Of a stretch of DNA of 64,000 nt, positions 12,905 through 22,937 are shown piece by piece. The position numbers and the translations under genes are program-made. The notes beneath the pieces are model-generated. The model did not search any database. It worked only from the letters and a program-made list of their open reading frames with translations, and was not told the DNA's origin. Source of the stretch: Diatrype stigma. Its lineage: Eukaryota; Ascomycota; Sordariomycetes; Xylariales; Diatrypaceae. The DNA lies in assembly GCA_022225965.2 (NCBI GenBank), contig JAKJXP020000166.1, positions 1 through 64,000 on the forward strand, in the 5' to 3' direction. The stretch's first letter is position 1; the number at the start of each line of letters is the position of its first letter.

Positions 12905-13080
12905 GCCGTTTTTAATAATAATAAAAATAAACGATTATTTTTAAAATTATAAAACTTTATAAATTTCGAATTATTTAAATATAAATTCGAATTAAAACGA
13001 TATCGATATTAATATCGATATTTTCATTTTCCGTAATGCCATTTCTATTAATGGTAAAAATAAACGGTTTTTTGCTATTA
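12905..13080. repeat. Dispersed repeat, copy 3
   Basis: Repeats the order of motifs seen at 11,934-12,295, with the clearest ATCGATATTAATATCGATAT core and TTTTCATTTTCCGTAATGCC end. It is the least altered of the three copies. Confidence 0.7.
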
Positions 13081-13690
13081 TTTAAAATAACGCCAGCGAT
13101 TTCGAATACGATTAAAACGATACGAAAAATTAAAAAATATCGAATCGCGGCTATAATTGCGACGATTATACGAAATTGCCTTAAATATTTTTTATTATAT
13201 TTTTTCGTTTTTATAAACTATTTTTATTTCGAAAATCGATATACGAAAAGCTATTTCGTATTAACTTATAATAAAGCCTTAAAGTTTCGAATTGGCTTAA
13301 TAGCGACGTATATATATATTCGTCGAATTAAGTCTCGGTTCGAAATAATTTCGTATAAATACAATAAGGCCTTAATACGGCGTTAAAGTTTTCGGTTCGG
13401 TAATTATATAATTCGTAATTTAATAGAAATTCCGTTATGTTTTTATAACCGATAAGTAATTGGTTTTTTTTAAAAACCGCTTCGACGCCGGTTAATAACG
13501 GAATTTTTAAATAAAAAAGAAACGAATAAAAATGCCGAATTATTTATTAATTATTACTAATTTAAAGCCATAAAAACGCCAAGAACGGCAAGAAATCCGT
13601 TTAAATCCGCTTTATTAAAGCCGATTCGAATAATAAAAAATTTAAATCGCGAAACGAAAATATTAAAACCGAATCGAATAATAAAAACTT
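13081..13690. other. RIP-altered sequence, moderately AT-rich
   Basis: A 116-codon frame runs 13,036-13,386 on the plus strand, but its Ile/Lys/Tyr/Phe-rich composition is what AT-rich DNA gives by chance and part of it lies in the dispersed repeat. No gene is supported. CG dinucleotides are common, so the original sequence was probably balanced in composition. Confidence 0.5.
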
Positions 13691-13699
13691 AAAATAATA

Positions 13700-14246
13700 A
13701 AAATATATATATAATATTTAATATATATATATATATATCATTTAATTAATACGTATATATAATATAATTAAATTAATCGTATTTAAAAATAATTAATCGC
13801 ATTTAAAGATAATTAATTATATTTAAATAATACGTATATATAATTATTATTTAATTAATATATACGAATAATTAATACTTAATTAATACGTATATATAAT
13901 TAATACTTAATTAACACATACGTATAACATAATTAAATTAATCGTATTTAAAGGTAATTAATTGCATTTAAAGATAATTAATCGTATTTAAATGATACGT
14001 ACATATAGCCATTACCTAATTAATACGTACGTATAGCCAGCACCTAATTAGTACGTACGTATAGGTTAACCGTATTTAAAGGTAATTAACCGCATACTAG
14101 TTAACCGCGTACTAATAGTTAACCGCGTACTGGTTAACCGCGTATTAATGATTAACTGCGTATTAATAATTAACCGTACCTAAATGTAATTAACCCCCGT
14201 ATGTGGTTAACCTGCTTTGGTTAACCTAAGTCCTAAGGGTTAGGCC
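13700..14246. repeat. Second, partly RIP-decayed minisatellite array
   Basis: This array carries the same units as at 10,360-11,220 but with C-to-T and G-to-A changes: CCTAATTAGTACGTACGTAT and GGTTAACCGTATTTAAAGGT. Decay is strong at the left (13,700-13,980) and weaker toward the right. It ends with the same signature as the intact array: GGTTAACC, a short loop, GGTTAACC (14,207-14,228), then CCTAAGGGTTAGG. Confidence 0.85.
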
Positions 14247-14547
14247 AGTTTTTTCCGGCTTAAAAAATAACTCGTCGTTAACGACAAAAACGAAGGCATT
14301 AAAAAGCTGGGCTTTTAATTCGGGGTTAAGCTCGGCGGCGGCGACGTAAGCCTTTTTAATAACGGCAGCAGCGCGGATTTGCTTTTCGGTAACGGTAATA
14401 ACGCGGGCTTATTTTTTAACAATAGCAACGGCGGTACGTTTTTAAGCGGCGGCGGCGCGGTAAATAACGCGCCTTTAAACGGCGGCGGCAAATTCGGCGG
14501 CGGCGCGGACGTAATTTTTGCGGCGAATCTTTAAATTAAGTTGTTTC
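14230..14547 (-). pseudogene. Possible RIP-degraded coding fragment, Ala/Arg-rich
   Basis: Read on the minus strand from an ATG at 14,547, one frame gives MKQLNLKIRRKNYVRAAAEF and stays in a consistent Ala/Lys/Arg-rich style to the end of the minisatellite, interrupted by only three TAA codons that RIP could have made from CAA. The segment is clearly GC-richer (many GCG/GCC triplets) than its surroundings. The right-hand limit of the frame is cut by the repeat array. I do not recognise the protein. It may equally be a chance alanine-rich frame from GCC repeats. Confidence 0.3.
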
Positions 14548-14559
14548 ATTTTATTTATT

Positions 14560-15017
14560 TTAAGAAATGCAATTACGGTTAATATAAAAGGTACGTTTTT
14601 ATTTTTAATTTTAAATAAATTATATATCGTTTTATAAATAATACTTAAAGAAAATAAAAAAAAAGAATAAAATAAAATAAAAAAGGCGCTTTATTTATAC
14701 TTTAATATTTATAAAATAAATATACATAATTAATAACGCATTATTTAAATAATTATTTATATAATTCTTAAATATATATTAATTAAATTAAATTATTACG
14801 TATTATAATTGCATTTTATTAAGTTTACGAAATTACTTTTTTATTTATTTAGTAATTCGCTTTTTTATAAATTAATACTTTTATATGCAGCTAATTTAAA
14901 AAATATATTATAATATAAGGGCTATATAAAAAAGCTTAAATTATATAACTAAATAATTTATATTTAATAGCTTAATATATTATATATAAAAAGCTTTTTT
15001 ATTCTTTAAATTAAAGA
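14560..15017. other. AT-rich RIP sequence
   Basis: AT-rich with no open frame or recognisable element. Its right edge is the start of the small LTR-flanked element. Confidence 0.5.
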
Positions 15018-15129
15018 TATTACGTAATACAGCCATTCCAGCTCCTATATATGGTCAGATAAGTGTTATTCCAATAACTTCTGAAATGGCATACGCTTTT
15101 AACGCAATGGCATAGCGCATTTTGTAACA
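15018..15129. repeat. Left 112-bp LTR-like repeat of the small element
   Basis: Aligns base for base in length with 15,378-15,489. Differences are almost all C/T or G/A, with this copy keeping more C and G (for example CCATTCCAGCTCC against CCATTTTAGCTTT). Confidence 0.7.
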
Positions 15130-15377
15130 TATGGTAGCATTTCCTAAACGTTTTATTCCTAAGACCTGGATTCGAATCCTATCAGTAATACGGTCGCTAA
15201 TAAAGTGCCATTAGTTTCTTACGCGTACGTATAATTATGTTATAGCAATACCTTATATACGTATATTTAATAAGCCATAAGGACCCTTATCGATAAGAAC
15301 AACCTTAAAGCAATTATGCCACCTTAGCGCGTATTACCGCCAAGAACGCCGATACAAATGCTTTATCGGTAGGCATA

Positions 15378-15489
15378 TGTTACGTAATATAGCCATTTTA
15401 GCTTTTATATATGGTCAGATAAGTATCATTCCAATAACTTCTAAAATAGCATACGCTTTTAATGCAATGGCATAACGTACTTTGTAACA
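15378..15489. repeat. Right 112-bp LTR-like repeat of the small element
   Basis: Second copy, with an intact TGTTACG start and GTAACA end. It has more RIP-type changes inside than the left copy. Confidence 0.7.
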
Positions 15490-17450
15490 AAAAATCGCTT
15501 TTTTTCTTTAATATAATAAAACTTATATCGGAATTCGTTCTTATTTATAATCTTTTAAATTCGATAATATTAATAATTATTTATATTAAACAAATTAGTC
15601 GCGTATTAATAAATAACCTTATTAATAAGCATTAAATTAATCGCGTATTAGTAATTAACGGCATTAATAAGCGTTAAATTAACCGTATTTAAATGTGGTT
15701 AATTTTCGCATATAATTAACCTACTTAAATTAACTTAAATCCTAAGAGTTAAGTGTTTACGTTATATTAATCGACGCTAATAAACGTTTAAAAAAGCAAA
15801 AAATATTTAACGTTTCGTTTATTTTTCTTTTTTAAAAAGGCGTTAAGTGTTTATTTTTTTTCGTAATTTAAGTTTTCGCGTATTATAAGCGTTTTATAAT
15901 AAATACGATACGTTATAATTATTTAAGTCGTATAATTATTAAAATAAAAAAGAGAATCTTTATATATTAAATATTAAAAAACGCTATTATATAAAAAAGC
16001 TTTTTAGTATTTTTCATAATTTATTATTTTAATTTATATTATAATATTTAACATATTTATTAATATAAAAGAAAGGGTTTTTTATAAAGCCCGAAAGTTC
16101 GGGATTTTTTTTATATATATTCGTTATAAGCGTTAAAGAAATTTTAAGCGCCGCACTTTATTTATATTAATCTTAAAGAGTTAGCCATTTTCTTAAGTTA
16201 TTAAGTAAGTATTAATAATGATTTTATAATAAAGTTAACATCGGCATTTATGTTTCTTATTCGGGTAATTATAGTTTTTATTAATTTATAAATATATTTC
16301 TCGAAATTGTAAATACTATTAGTTTTATCGTTATTTTTAAATTTAACTTCGTTAAACTTATTAAACTTTTCGCTTTTACTTTTTAATTAATTATTAAAAT
16401 TTAACGTTAATAATTATATTTCATTAAACTTTACTTTTATTATAATCGTAAGCATTTCGTTTACTTTTATTAGTACGCATTTTACGTAATAATAATAACC
16501 GGCAAAATAATTATAATTAACCCTTTATAAATAAGGAATTTTAAAAATTCGAAAATAAAAAATAAACGTATTTACGAAAAACGGAAATACCTTTTTTAAT
16601 ACATTAATAATGCCTTAAATAACCTTATACGTATAAATATAAACGATAATTATTAGGTTATAATGAATTACTTTTAATTAAAGTAAGAATAATTTAAAGT
16701 TATAACGCTTTAAAAGAAAGTTCTTTTCGAAAAATATATAATATAACGATTTATAACTTAAAGAATAAATAAAATAATTAATGTTTTTATTATTTTTAAA
16801 ATAATAAAAGTTTACTTCTTATTATTTATTTTATATATAAATGGTTTTTAATTATTATATCTTTTTATTTCTTTTTTAAAACTTAATATTATATACTAAT
16901 TTTTAAGAATTAATAAAATGTGTCTTTTATTTATTAATGTTATTATAACGTAAATATTATTATAAAGCGCGATTATATTATTAAGTTAATAAATTAAAAG
17001 GCTTTATATTATTTTAAAAGTTATATATTAATTTATTATTTAATTCTATACGATAAATAAGATTAATTAAATATAACGTAATAAATATAAGCCGTAATAA
17101 GAAAAGAAAATAACGCGATAATAAAACTAATTACTTTGATTTAAAATTAAAGGTTTTATTTAAAGAATATAAAAAGAATTAATAGGTTTAAAGAGATTAT
17201 AACGCATTATAAATCGTTTTTAAATATATTAATATTTATAAATATAAGCGTTATTATTAAACGTTTTTATTATAAAGTTAAAATATTATTATTATTATTA
17301 TTAAAAACAAATAAATAAATTAATTAATTTATAAAATATAAGTATTTAAAAATAAAATCATTATTAAGACGGTTTATTAATTAATTATCCGGCCGGTTAT
17401 AAATAAATTTAAAGGGTAAAATATAAAAAGTAAAATGTATTTAATAAAAC
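15490..17450. other. AT-rich RIP block up to the first gene
   Basis: Contains a third, very decayed relic of the minisatellite ending (15,600-15,752, with TGTGGTTAATTTTCGC and CCTAAGAGTTAAG) and a short hairpin CCCGAAAGTTCGGG near 16,099. There is no open reading frame of interest. Composition changes sharply to balanced DNA at about 17,450-17,500. Confidence 0.7.
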
Positions 17451-17499
17451 TCTTTTTAAGCTAGGCGTAGCTTATAACATTTATAATAGCTAAAGACCT

Positions 17500-17515
17500 C
17501 GCGCAAGCGCGATGA
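17500..17515. promoter_or_regulatory. Palindrome upstream of the monooxygenase
   Basis: CGCGCAAGCGCG lies about 60 bp before the monooxygenase ATG, at the first balanced DNA after the AT-rich block. It is symmetric around CAAG. It may be a regulatory site; no factor can be named. Confidence 0.25.
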
Positions 17516-17568
17516 ACCGGACGAGAACAGTTTAATTCAATCTAAAGTGCAAGCTCTTAGCTGCCGAA

Positions 17569-19599
17569 ATGGCTGTAGCCTTGGAAACTGCAGAGTACGA
17601 TGTGGTTATTGTTGGTGGCGGACCAGTAGGCCTTCTGATGGCATACCAACTGCAGCGATTTAGCGTGTCAGCATGCGTCCTCGAGCAGCACGACAAGAAC
17701 ACCCAAGATGCATTCGGACGGGCTATCGCGCTCTTTCCCAGAACCACGGAGCAGCTCGACCAGCTCGACACGATCGACCCCATGCTGCAGCTTGGCTTCG
17801 CTTGTAGAACCAGCGTCACTTACAAAGATGGAGAAAGAATGTGCGTCGTTTAATTTACCACCGCGCTGTCGCTTCCCCGCAAGAGGCTCTTTGGTATCGT
17901 CCTGCTAACCCATTGATGCCAAGAACAGAGTTCCCGGCCGAGTCTGGACATTCATGGAGAAGATGGGCGATACGACTTATGACTTTACGCTCGTTTTACG
18001 TCAGATGTATACTGAGGCTATTCTGCGCGAAAAGGTAGAATCTGTGGGCGCCTCTTACTCCCAATCAACCGAATGCATCGACTTCGAGGTAGATGACTCC
18101 ACTCCAAGCAACTCCTATGCCGTAACATCGATCTTTATGAATAGGAAGACAAATACCACGTTGAAACTGAAAAGGTAAGATCAGGAAGATGATACTGCGA
18201 AATGCGATCACGAGTGATTAATTGGCTTGCGACGCTATAGCAAGTATCTTGTCGGCGCCGACGGCGGTCGCAGCTTTGTTCGTAGGCATGCGGGCATTCC
18301 ATTTGATGGCGATACGTCAGAAGACCAGTGGATTCGCATTGACGGGCTTGTGGAGACGGACATGCCGCTCAATCGCTCATACGGGTAAGTTAGACTGCCT
18401 TGTGATGGCGCTTCCTACCTACCATGATCCTAACTGGAAGAAACAAGTGCAATCGAGAGTCGGACACATGGCAATGTGCTCTGGGCACCGCTCGATCACG
18501 GAGGCACGCGAATCGGGTACGCCTACAGTCCCGAAATCGCCTCCAGGTATCCGGAGGGTGTCACACAGGAAGTTGCCGTAAAGGAGGCGATCGAAAGCAT
18601 GAAACCTTTCAAAGTTGAATTCAAAGAAGTTCACTGGTGGACATTGTAGGTTCCTGCCATGCGACGTGCCATACGCCGCCTAGAAGAAAGGGGGTGTGGC
18701 TGACAAAGTCAAGGTACACGATTGGACAACGTATGGCTCGAGATTTCGCGGTCAAGGATCGCATTTTTATTTGCGGTGACGCTGCACACACTCACAGCAG
18801 CGGCGCGGCTCAGGGCTTGAATACGGGCATTCATGACGCCGTCAACCTGGCCTGGAAGCTCGCCTTACAGATCCGCGGCATAACCCGGGATAGCGTCCTC
18901 AAGACGTACTCTACAGAGCGCAAGACGGCAGTGCAACAACTGATAGACTATGATAGGGACATCGCGATGCTCATGTCACGCAAGTGGCCATCCTGGTATA
19001 AGGGGGATCCAGACGCCGACCCGAACTTGGCACTGGGTGAGCTCTTTGACAAGGCCGCGCCCTTCAACACGGGCCTAGGCATCGCGTATCCTCGCAACGT
19101 GTTGAATCAAGAGTCCCGAGTGCAGCTGACCGTCGTGCCGGGGAGCCGCCCGCCGGATGTGGAGCTGTCGACGCCCGGTACAAATCACAAGGTCCGGTTA
19201 CAGCGCATCACGCGCAATTTCGCTAGGTTCTGGGTACTGGTTCTCACAGGAGATGTCAATTTGACCCGGTCCTCACTACAGGAGCTGGAAAATTTTCTGG
19301 GCTCAGAAACTATACTCAAGACGAATAAGATTATCGGCTGGATCACCGTAAGCACCGTAATTGGTTGCTCACCATATGAGGCTATCGGCATGCGACCGTT
19401 TGGTGATGCGTATTATGACTCTACTAGCTCAGCGCATGACAGGTTTGGGGTGAATATGAAGAAGGGAAGTGTAGTCATCCTTCGACCTGACGGACTGGTC
19501 GGTTCAGCAGGTCCTGTAGATGGACCGTGGATTCGAAGTTACTTTTCCAAGGTATTAACTCTGCAGACATCCGACAGCACCTTGTCAGCGTGTGCTTAG
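17569..19599 (+). CDS. FAD-dependent aromatic-ring monooxygenase (phenol 2-monooxygenase type), 5 exons
   Basis: A flavoprotein hydroxylase that would use NAD(P)H and O2 to hydroxylate a phenolic ring. Exons by splice phase are 17,569-17,840, 17,929-18,174, 18,241-18,384, 18,448-18,645 and 18,714-19,599, giving 581 residues with no stop. Intron 1 has branch site TGCTAAC and intron 3 CCTAAC. The N-terminal FAD fold has DVVIVGGGPVGLL (residues about 11-23). YLVGADGGRSFVRR is the family's second FAD/NADPH motif. IFICGDAAHTHSSGAAQGLN is the GD motif that binds the FAD ribityl chain. The C-terminus (about residues 400-570, ending near GPWIRSYF) resembles the thioredoxin-like phenol-hydroxylase dimerisation domain. 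It is slightly shorter than typical 600-650-residue relatives. The gene borders the RIP block but is itself unaltered. The substrate is unknown. Confidence 0.92.
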
Positions 19600-20240
19600 C
19601 TGGAAGAACATGTTGCTACATAGCCTAGTGAATACGTTGATACTTTCATCTGATGGATTTACTACTAGTTCTTTGATTATGCGCTTCTGCTTCTCGGGTA
19701 TATCCTGTAATGAGCCTTGAGTGGGCCCTTGTATCTAATGACCCCCATCGACCCCTTTCTTTCTTGCCTTCCCATTCCCAGCATATGATTTGGCGATCCA
19801 TTATATCCTTGTCATTCCCCGCACGATAGCTGCAGCTAAGATTTAATAAATAATTAATAGCTTAAAGAATAAGGTTTCTTATATATGAGCTAATTTAAGT
19901 ATATAAGAACATTATAACGATTAAAATACTATGTATTAATTTAAAGCTAACATCTTTAATACTTATTAGCTTATAAGTATAATTATGTTTTGCGTTTTTT
20001 TTTAAGTTTTTATATATAATTAAGCATTTACTTTAATTTATTAATAATTATATATTTTTTAATTTCATAAATTAATTTAAATATAATTATCGATTTTATT
20101 ATACTTCTTTATAAAAATAAAATAATAATAACGGCAGTTTAATATAATTTAATAATTACTTATAAAGTTTATTAATAAATAAAAAAGCGTTAAAATAATA
20201 ACCTTTAAATACTTAAGTAACCTTAAATAATTTCATACAT
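19600..20240. other. Intergenic, with a short RIP-degraded insert (about 19,840-20,232)
   Basis: 19,600-19,840 is ordinary 3' flank of the monooxygenase. From about 19,840 to 20,232 the sequence switches to the AT-rich, CpA-poor style of the telomeric block and then back. This looks like a small degraded repeat fragment; no LTR or TIR could be matched. Confidence 0.6.
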
Positions 20241-20547
20241 AAGCAGGTACTTGCGTATTATGCTATACTCCTACGTAGTTTCAGGAATCTTTCTCGATTT
20301 GCTGGTTTGCTCGTAATCTGTACGGTATATTATGTGTGCACTAAAGATGAGTAGGTATTCTAGAGCTGTCCTTCCAGAACCAACAACATCCAAGGCGGCC
20401 AATACATCCTTATGCACCTATTACAAGATAACGTCCGAATCAAACGAGGGCAATGACAAGATCAGTCTTGACTTGCTGACATGGACCTTAACGAGGTCGT
20501 GGGAACAACAAAACCTGCCCGGGTCCTGGCTTAGGAACGCGAGGTTC

Positions 20548-21111
20548 TCACTCATCGTCCCCATCCACCCCGTGTCCGTTCACCCCCTTTTCCAACATCT
20601 CTCTAATATGCTCGTTCAAATAATACTGACGCAACTTCTCTGGTCGCATCTTAACCGCACCTTCAATACGACCAACGCATCTGCCCTCTCCAGCACCGCA
20701 CCAACAATCAAATGGTTCTGCTAGTGTCCACTCCGTGCTCGGATAGAAAAAGCTCAGTGTGTCTCCTTGATGAAGATCCCGGTCTCGTGCCACGCGTACC
20801 TCCATACGCTCCATGTCAAACTCAAGTGTGGGCTCGCAGCTGTGGTTGATGAACACAAGATCACAGTTGAGTTGTATGTGGAAGTCACGCCCGGCCTGCA
20901 CCGTAGCATATGTAGGAGATCTCTCTTTTGTCGCATTCGTGATGGGCGAGAAGACCGACCCAGCGGGAAGGTCAACGAGAGACTCCGCCCACGATCGCCG
21001 TCCTTCCCCTACACCATTCTTTACAACCATGAGCTGATCTAGGTCGGTGTTTCTCTTGGCCAGAGGGATTTCTGTCGTCCTAGCCGGTGAAGCAGATCGC
21101 GCCCCCATCAT
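20548..21111 (-). CDS. Small SET/post-SET domain protein
   Basis: Single exon, 187 residues. The centre carries NHSCEPTLEFDM, where NHSC is the cofactor-pocket signature of SET-domain lysine methyltransferases, followed by GDTLSFFYPSTEW (the C-terminal SET tyrosine region) and the Cys cluster CWCGAGEGRC, like a post-SET zinc site. The length is near the minimum for a SET fold and the N-terminal half of the domain is weakly matched, so activity is uncertain. Small stand-alone proteins of this kind are common in ascomycetes, often in accessory regions. The start is MMGARSASP; the second Met is equally possible. It lies between two short AT-rich patches and faces the monooxygenase 3' to 3'. Confidence 0.75.
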   Translation of the reverse strand: MMGARSASPARTTEIPLAKRNTDLDQLMVVKNGVGEGRRSWAESLVDLPAGSVFSPITNATKERSPTYATVQAGRDFHIQLNCDLVFINHSCEPTLEFDMERMEVRVARDRDLHQGDTLSFFYPSTEWTLAEPFDCWCGAGEGRCVGRIEGAVKMRPEKLRQYYLNEHIREMLEKGVNGHGVDGDDE

Positions 21112-22300
21112 TGTAGGAGATCAGTGAATGTGGTGGGGTTTCAGTTTGTCTGCAGGAGCTTCCGTACTTAGGAGTAGGAATGTCAAGAGGGTGTATGCTA
21201 TGCTTGGCAGAGTATTGAACGGTTGGATATGGTGAAGAGAAAACGATGTATACCCCTTTTCATCCTTGGTTGAGAAGTAAGGTGACTGAAGAATTTCAAC
21301 CTGAAAATGATATACCTGTCACAATTTCGGGATTAAGGATGGTTCATATACGCGTGTCATAGTATCCTTAACGTAAGAATAGATCTAACTCTAGCCTAGT
21401 CTCCATTGCTCTCAGAGCAATGACGTTACATGTCTGGATCGCCAATTCGATCCAATACCTCGGATCATGTGCATCCAGAGCCTAACGGCAATGGCAAAAC
21501 TCACTCATCAAATGTACATATACTCGCCAACTTTAAGGTTGGAACGAAGGGCTCACTATCCCTTGCATTGTTAGTATCGTGAGAATTAGAGATCACAAAT
21601 CGGCAGTCCGTATTTGGTAAGGTATGAGCCTGAGCTTTCTATCCAGCAAAGCTTCTGTGATACACCAGGGGATGTGATATTTTCACAGAAACTCGCGAGA
21701 AGCCTCAGATACCCCGAGGTGACTGTTGTGTCACCTCTCTAGCCCGATTATAGTTCCCCGGGCCGAATCCAACTATCTGGAGGCAGGCTCCGCTAACCCC
21801 TCATATCCTGGCGCTAATTTTCGGGTTCCCGTTGTGCTTAACTAGCCTAGCCAACAGAATACTTGGCATTAGCAAGTTGGCTAACGCTAGACTCGGGCAG
21901 AGGGATGCGGGTTTGCCTCATTCCGAGGTTAAACGAACGACATGTGCTGAATCAACTGGTGAGTGAGAACAGTCCTCAAGGTCCCACAATCCATGTGCCC
22001 GAATTCTTGGTGAAGATTGTTATCAAAATGCAACGAGATCAGGGCGTTTACTCTCGTAATATATAAGCAGGGACTCGAGATTGGTGGGACTAGGGCACGA
22101 AACCTGCTTTTACGATGAAAACAGAACGATGTAAAGTCGCCGTAAATGTTTATAAAGCACAGCACGGTCGACAAGGTTTAATTGCGATATCTATCTTTGT
22201 AAAGAATTATATTAAGAACTGTATCATTTATTCAATTAGCTTAAATTGTTTAAGCTGAACTAACTCATTTAAAATTCTATATAAGAGGAAATAAAGAAGA
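21112..22300. other. Intergenic; no gene recognised
   Basis: Balanced DNA with scattered short frames on both strands, none longer than about 80 codons or with recognisable motifs. The last part (22,190-22,290) is again AT-rich, with TTAGCTTAAATTGTTTAAGC, a likely remnant of a degraded repeat. The interval includes the promoter of the SET gene. Confidence 0.6.
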
Positions 22301-22937
22301 GCCCTTACTGAATAACGGCTTATGCCTTCGAGGTGTATCGTCTTGGCTACTAGTTACTATTCCGTAGCAACCACCCTACGAGCAAAGACAATGGCCCTAT
22401 GAAAAGCAGCACGAGTATAGTAATCAAACAAGGTGCCAAGAGGGTGAGGATATAGGAATGTTTCGTATTGTATATACATGCATGAACGAATTTTAATCTG
22501 GATCACCGGCTAGAACGACAATAGTAAACAACAAACGACAAAGCAAACCCGATGAGGGGGTATCATAAACAAGCAAACAGTCCCGATGCCACCCTCTGTC
22601 TCGGTCTGTCTCTCCTTCTCTCCTGCTCCCTCCTATTCTCCCTCCTTGCCCCTTCTCCTCTTCCCTCCTCCCGCCGATCGCAAAGAACAAATCAAAAATC
22701 GTTTATGTATATAGTGTACGACTTGCGCCCCCCTTTTCAGTCACAAAGCAAAGTTTGGATCCGTGCTTCGTTCTGTTCTTTTCTGTCCAACAAAACAAAC
22801 CAAAAATAAGCAACTTGTATAAGTTGCCCTGATTATAATTAAGAGGTCTCCCATCGTATCAAACAAGCAAGCCCCCTGGCTATAACATAGCCATAGCTTC
22901 CTAGCTCACCAGCCAGGCAATAGCTACCACTAACTAA
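22301..22937. other. 3' flank of the Sec7 gene with a polypyrimidine tract
   Basis: A C/T-rich run occupies about 22,590-22,675 on the plus strand (purine-rich in the Sec7 transcript sense), probably in the 3' untranslated region. No coding feature. Confidence 0.6.

Larger units (their letters stand above)
15018..15489. mobile_element. Small LTR-flanked element, TRIM-like (472 bp)
   Basis: Two direct repeats of exactly 112 bp (15,018-15,129 and 15,378-15,489) flank 248 bp. The repeats begin TRTTACGTAATAYAGCC and end TTTGTAACA, so the intact ends are TGTTAC..GTAACA, the TG..CA inverted ends of LTRs. The flanks are AAAGA (15,013-15,017) and AAAAA (15,490-15,494), possibly a 5-bp target duplication with one RIP change. 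Just inside the left repeat, TGGTAGCATTTCC (15,132-15,144) has the TGG start of a tRNA primer-binding site. The internal part has no coding capacity. This matches a terminal-repeat retrotransposon in miniature; a plain duplication is the alternative. Confidence 0.55.

Noticed and set aside
13036..13386. 116-codon plus-strand frame
   Set aside because: Composition expected from AT-rich DNA; it starts in a dispersed repeat and has no motif.
15130..15200. tRNA gene suggested by GGATTCGAATCC
   Set aside because: The B-box-like palindrome is one base too long and no acceptor, D or anticodon arm of normal size can be folded. At most a tRNA-like relic inside the small element.
17569..18178. Monooxygenase as a frameshifted pseudogene
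   Set aside because: Apparent frame breaks are all explained by four short introns with proper donors, branch sites and phases.
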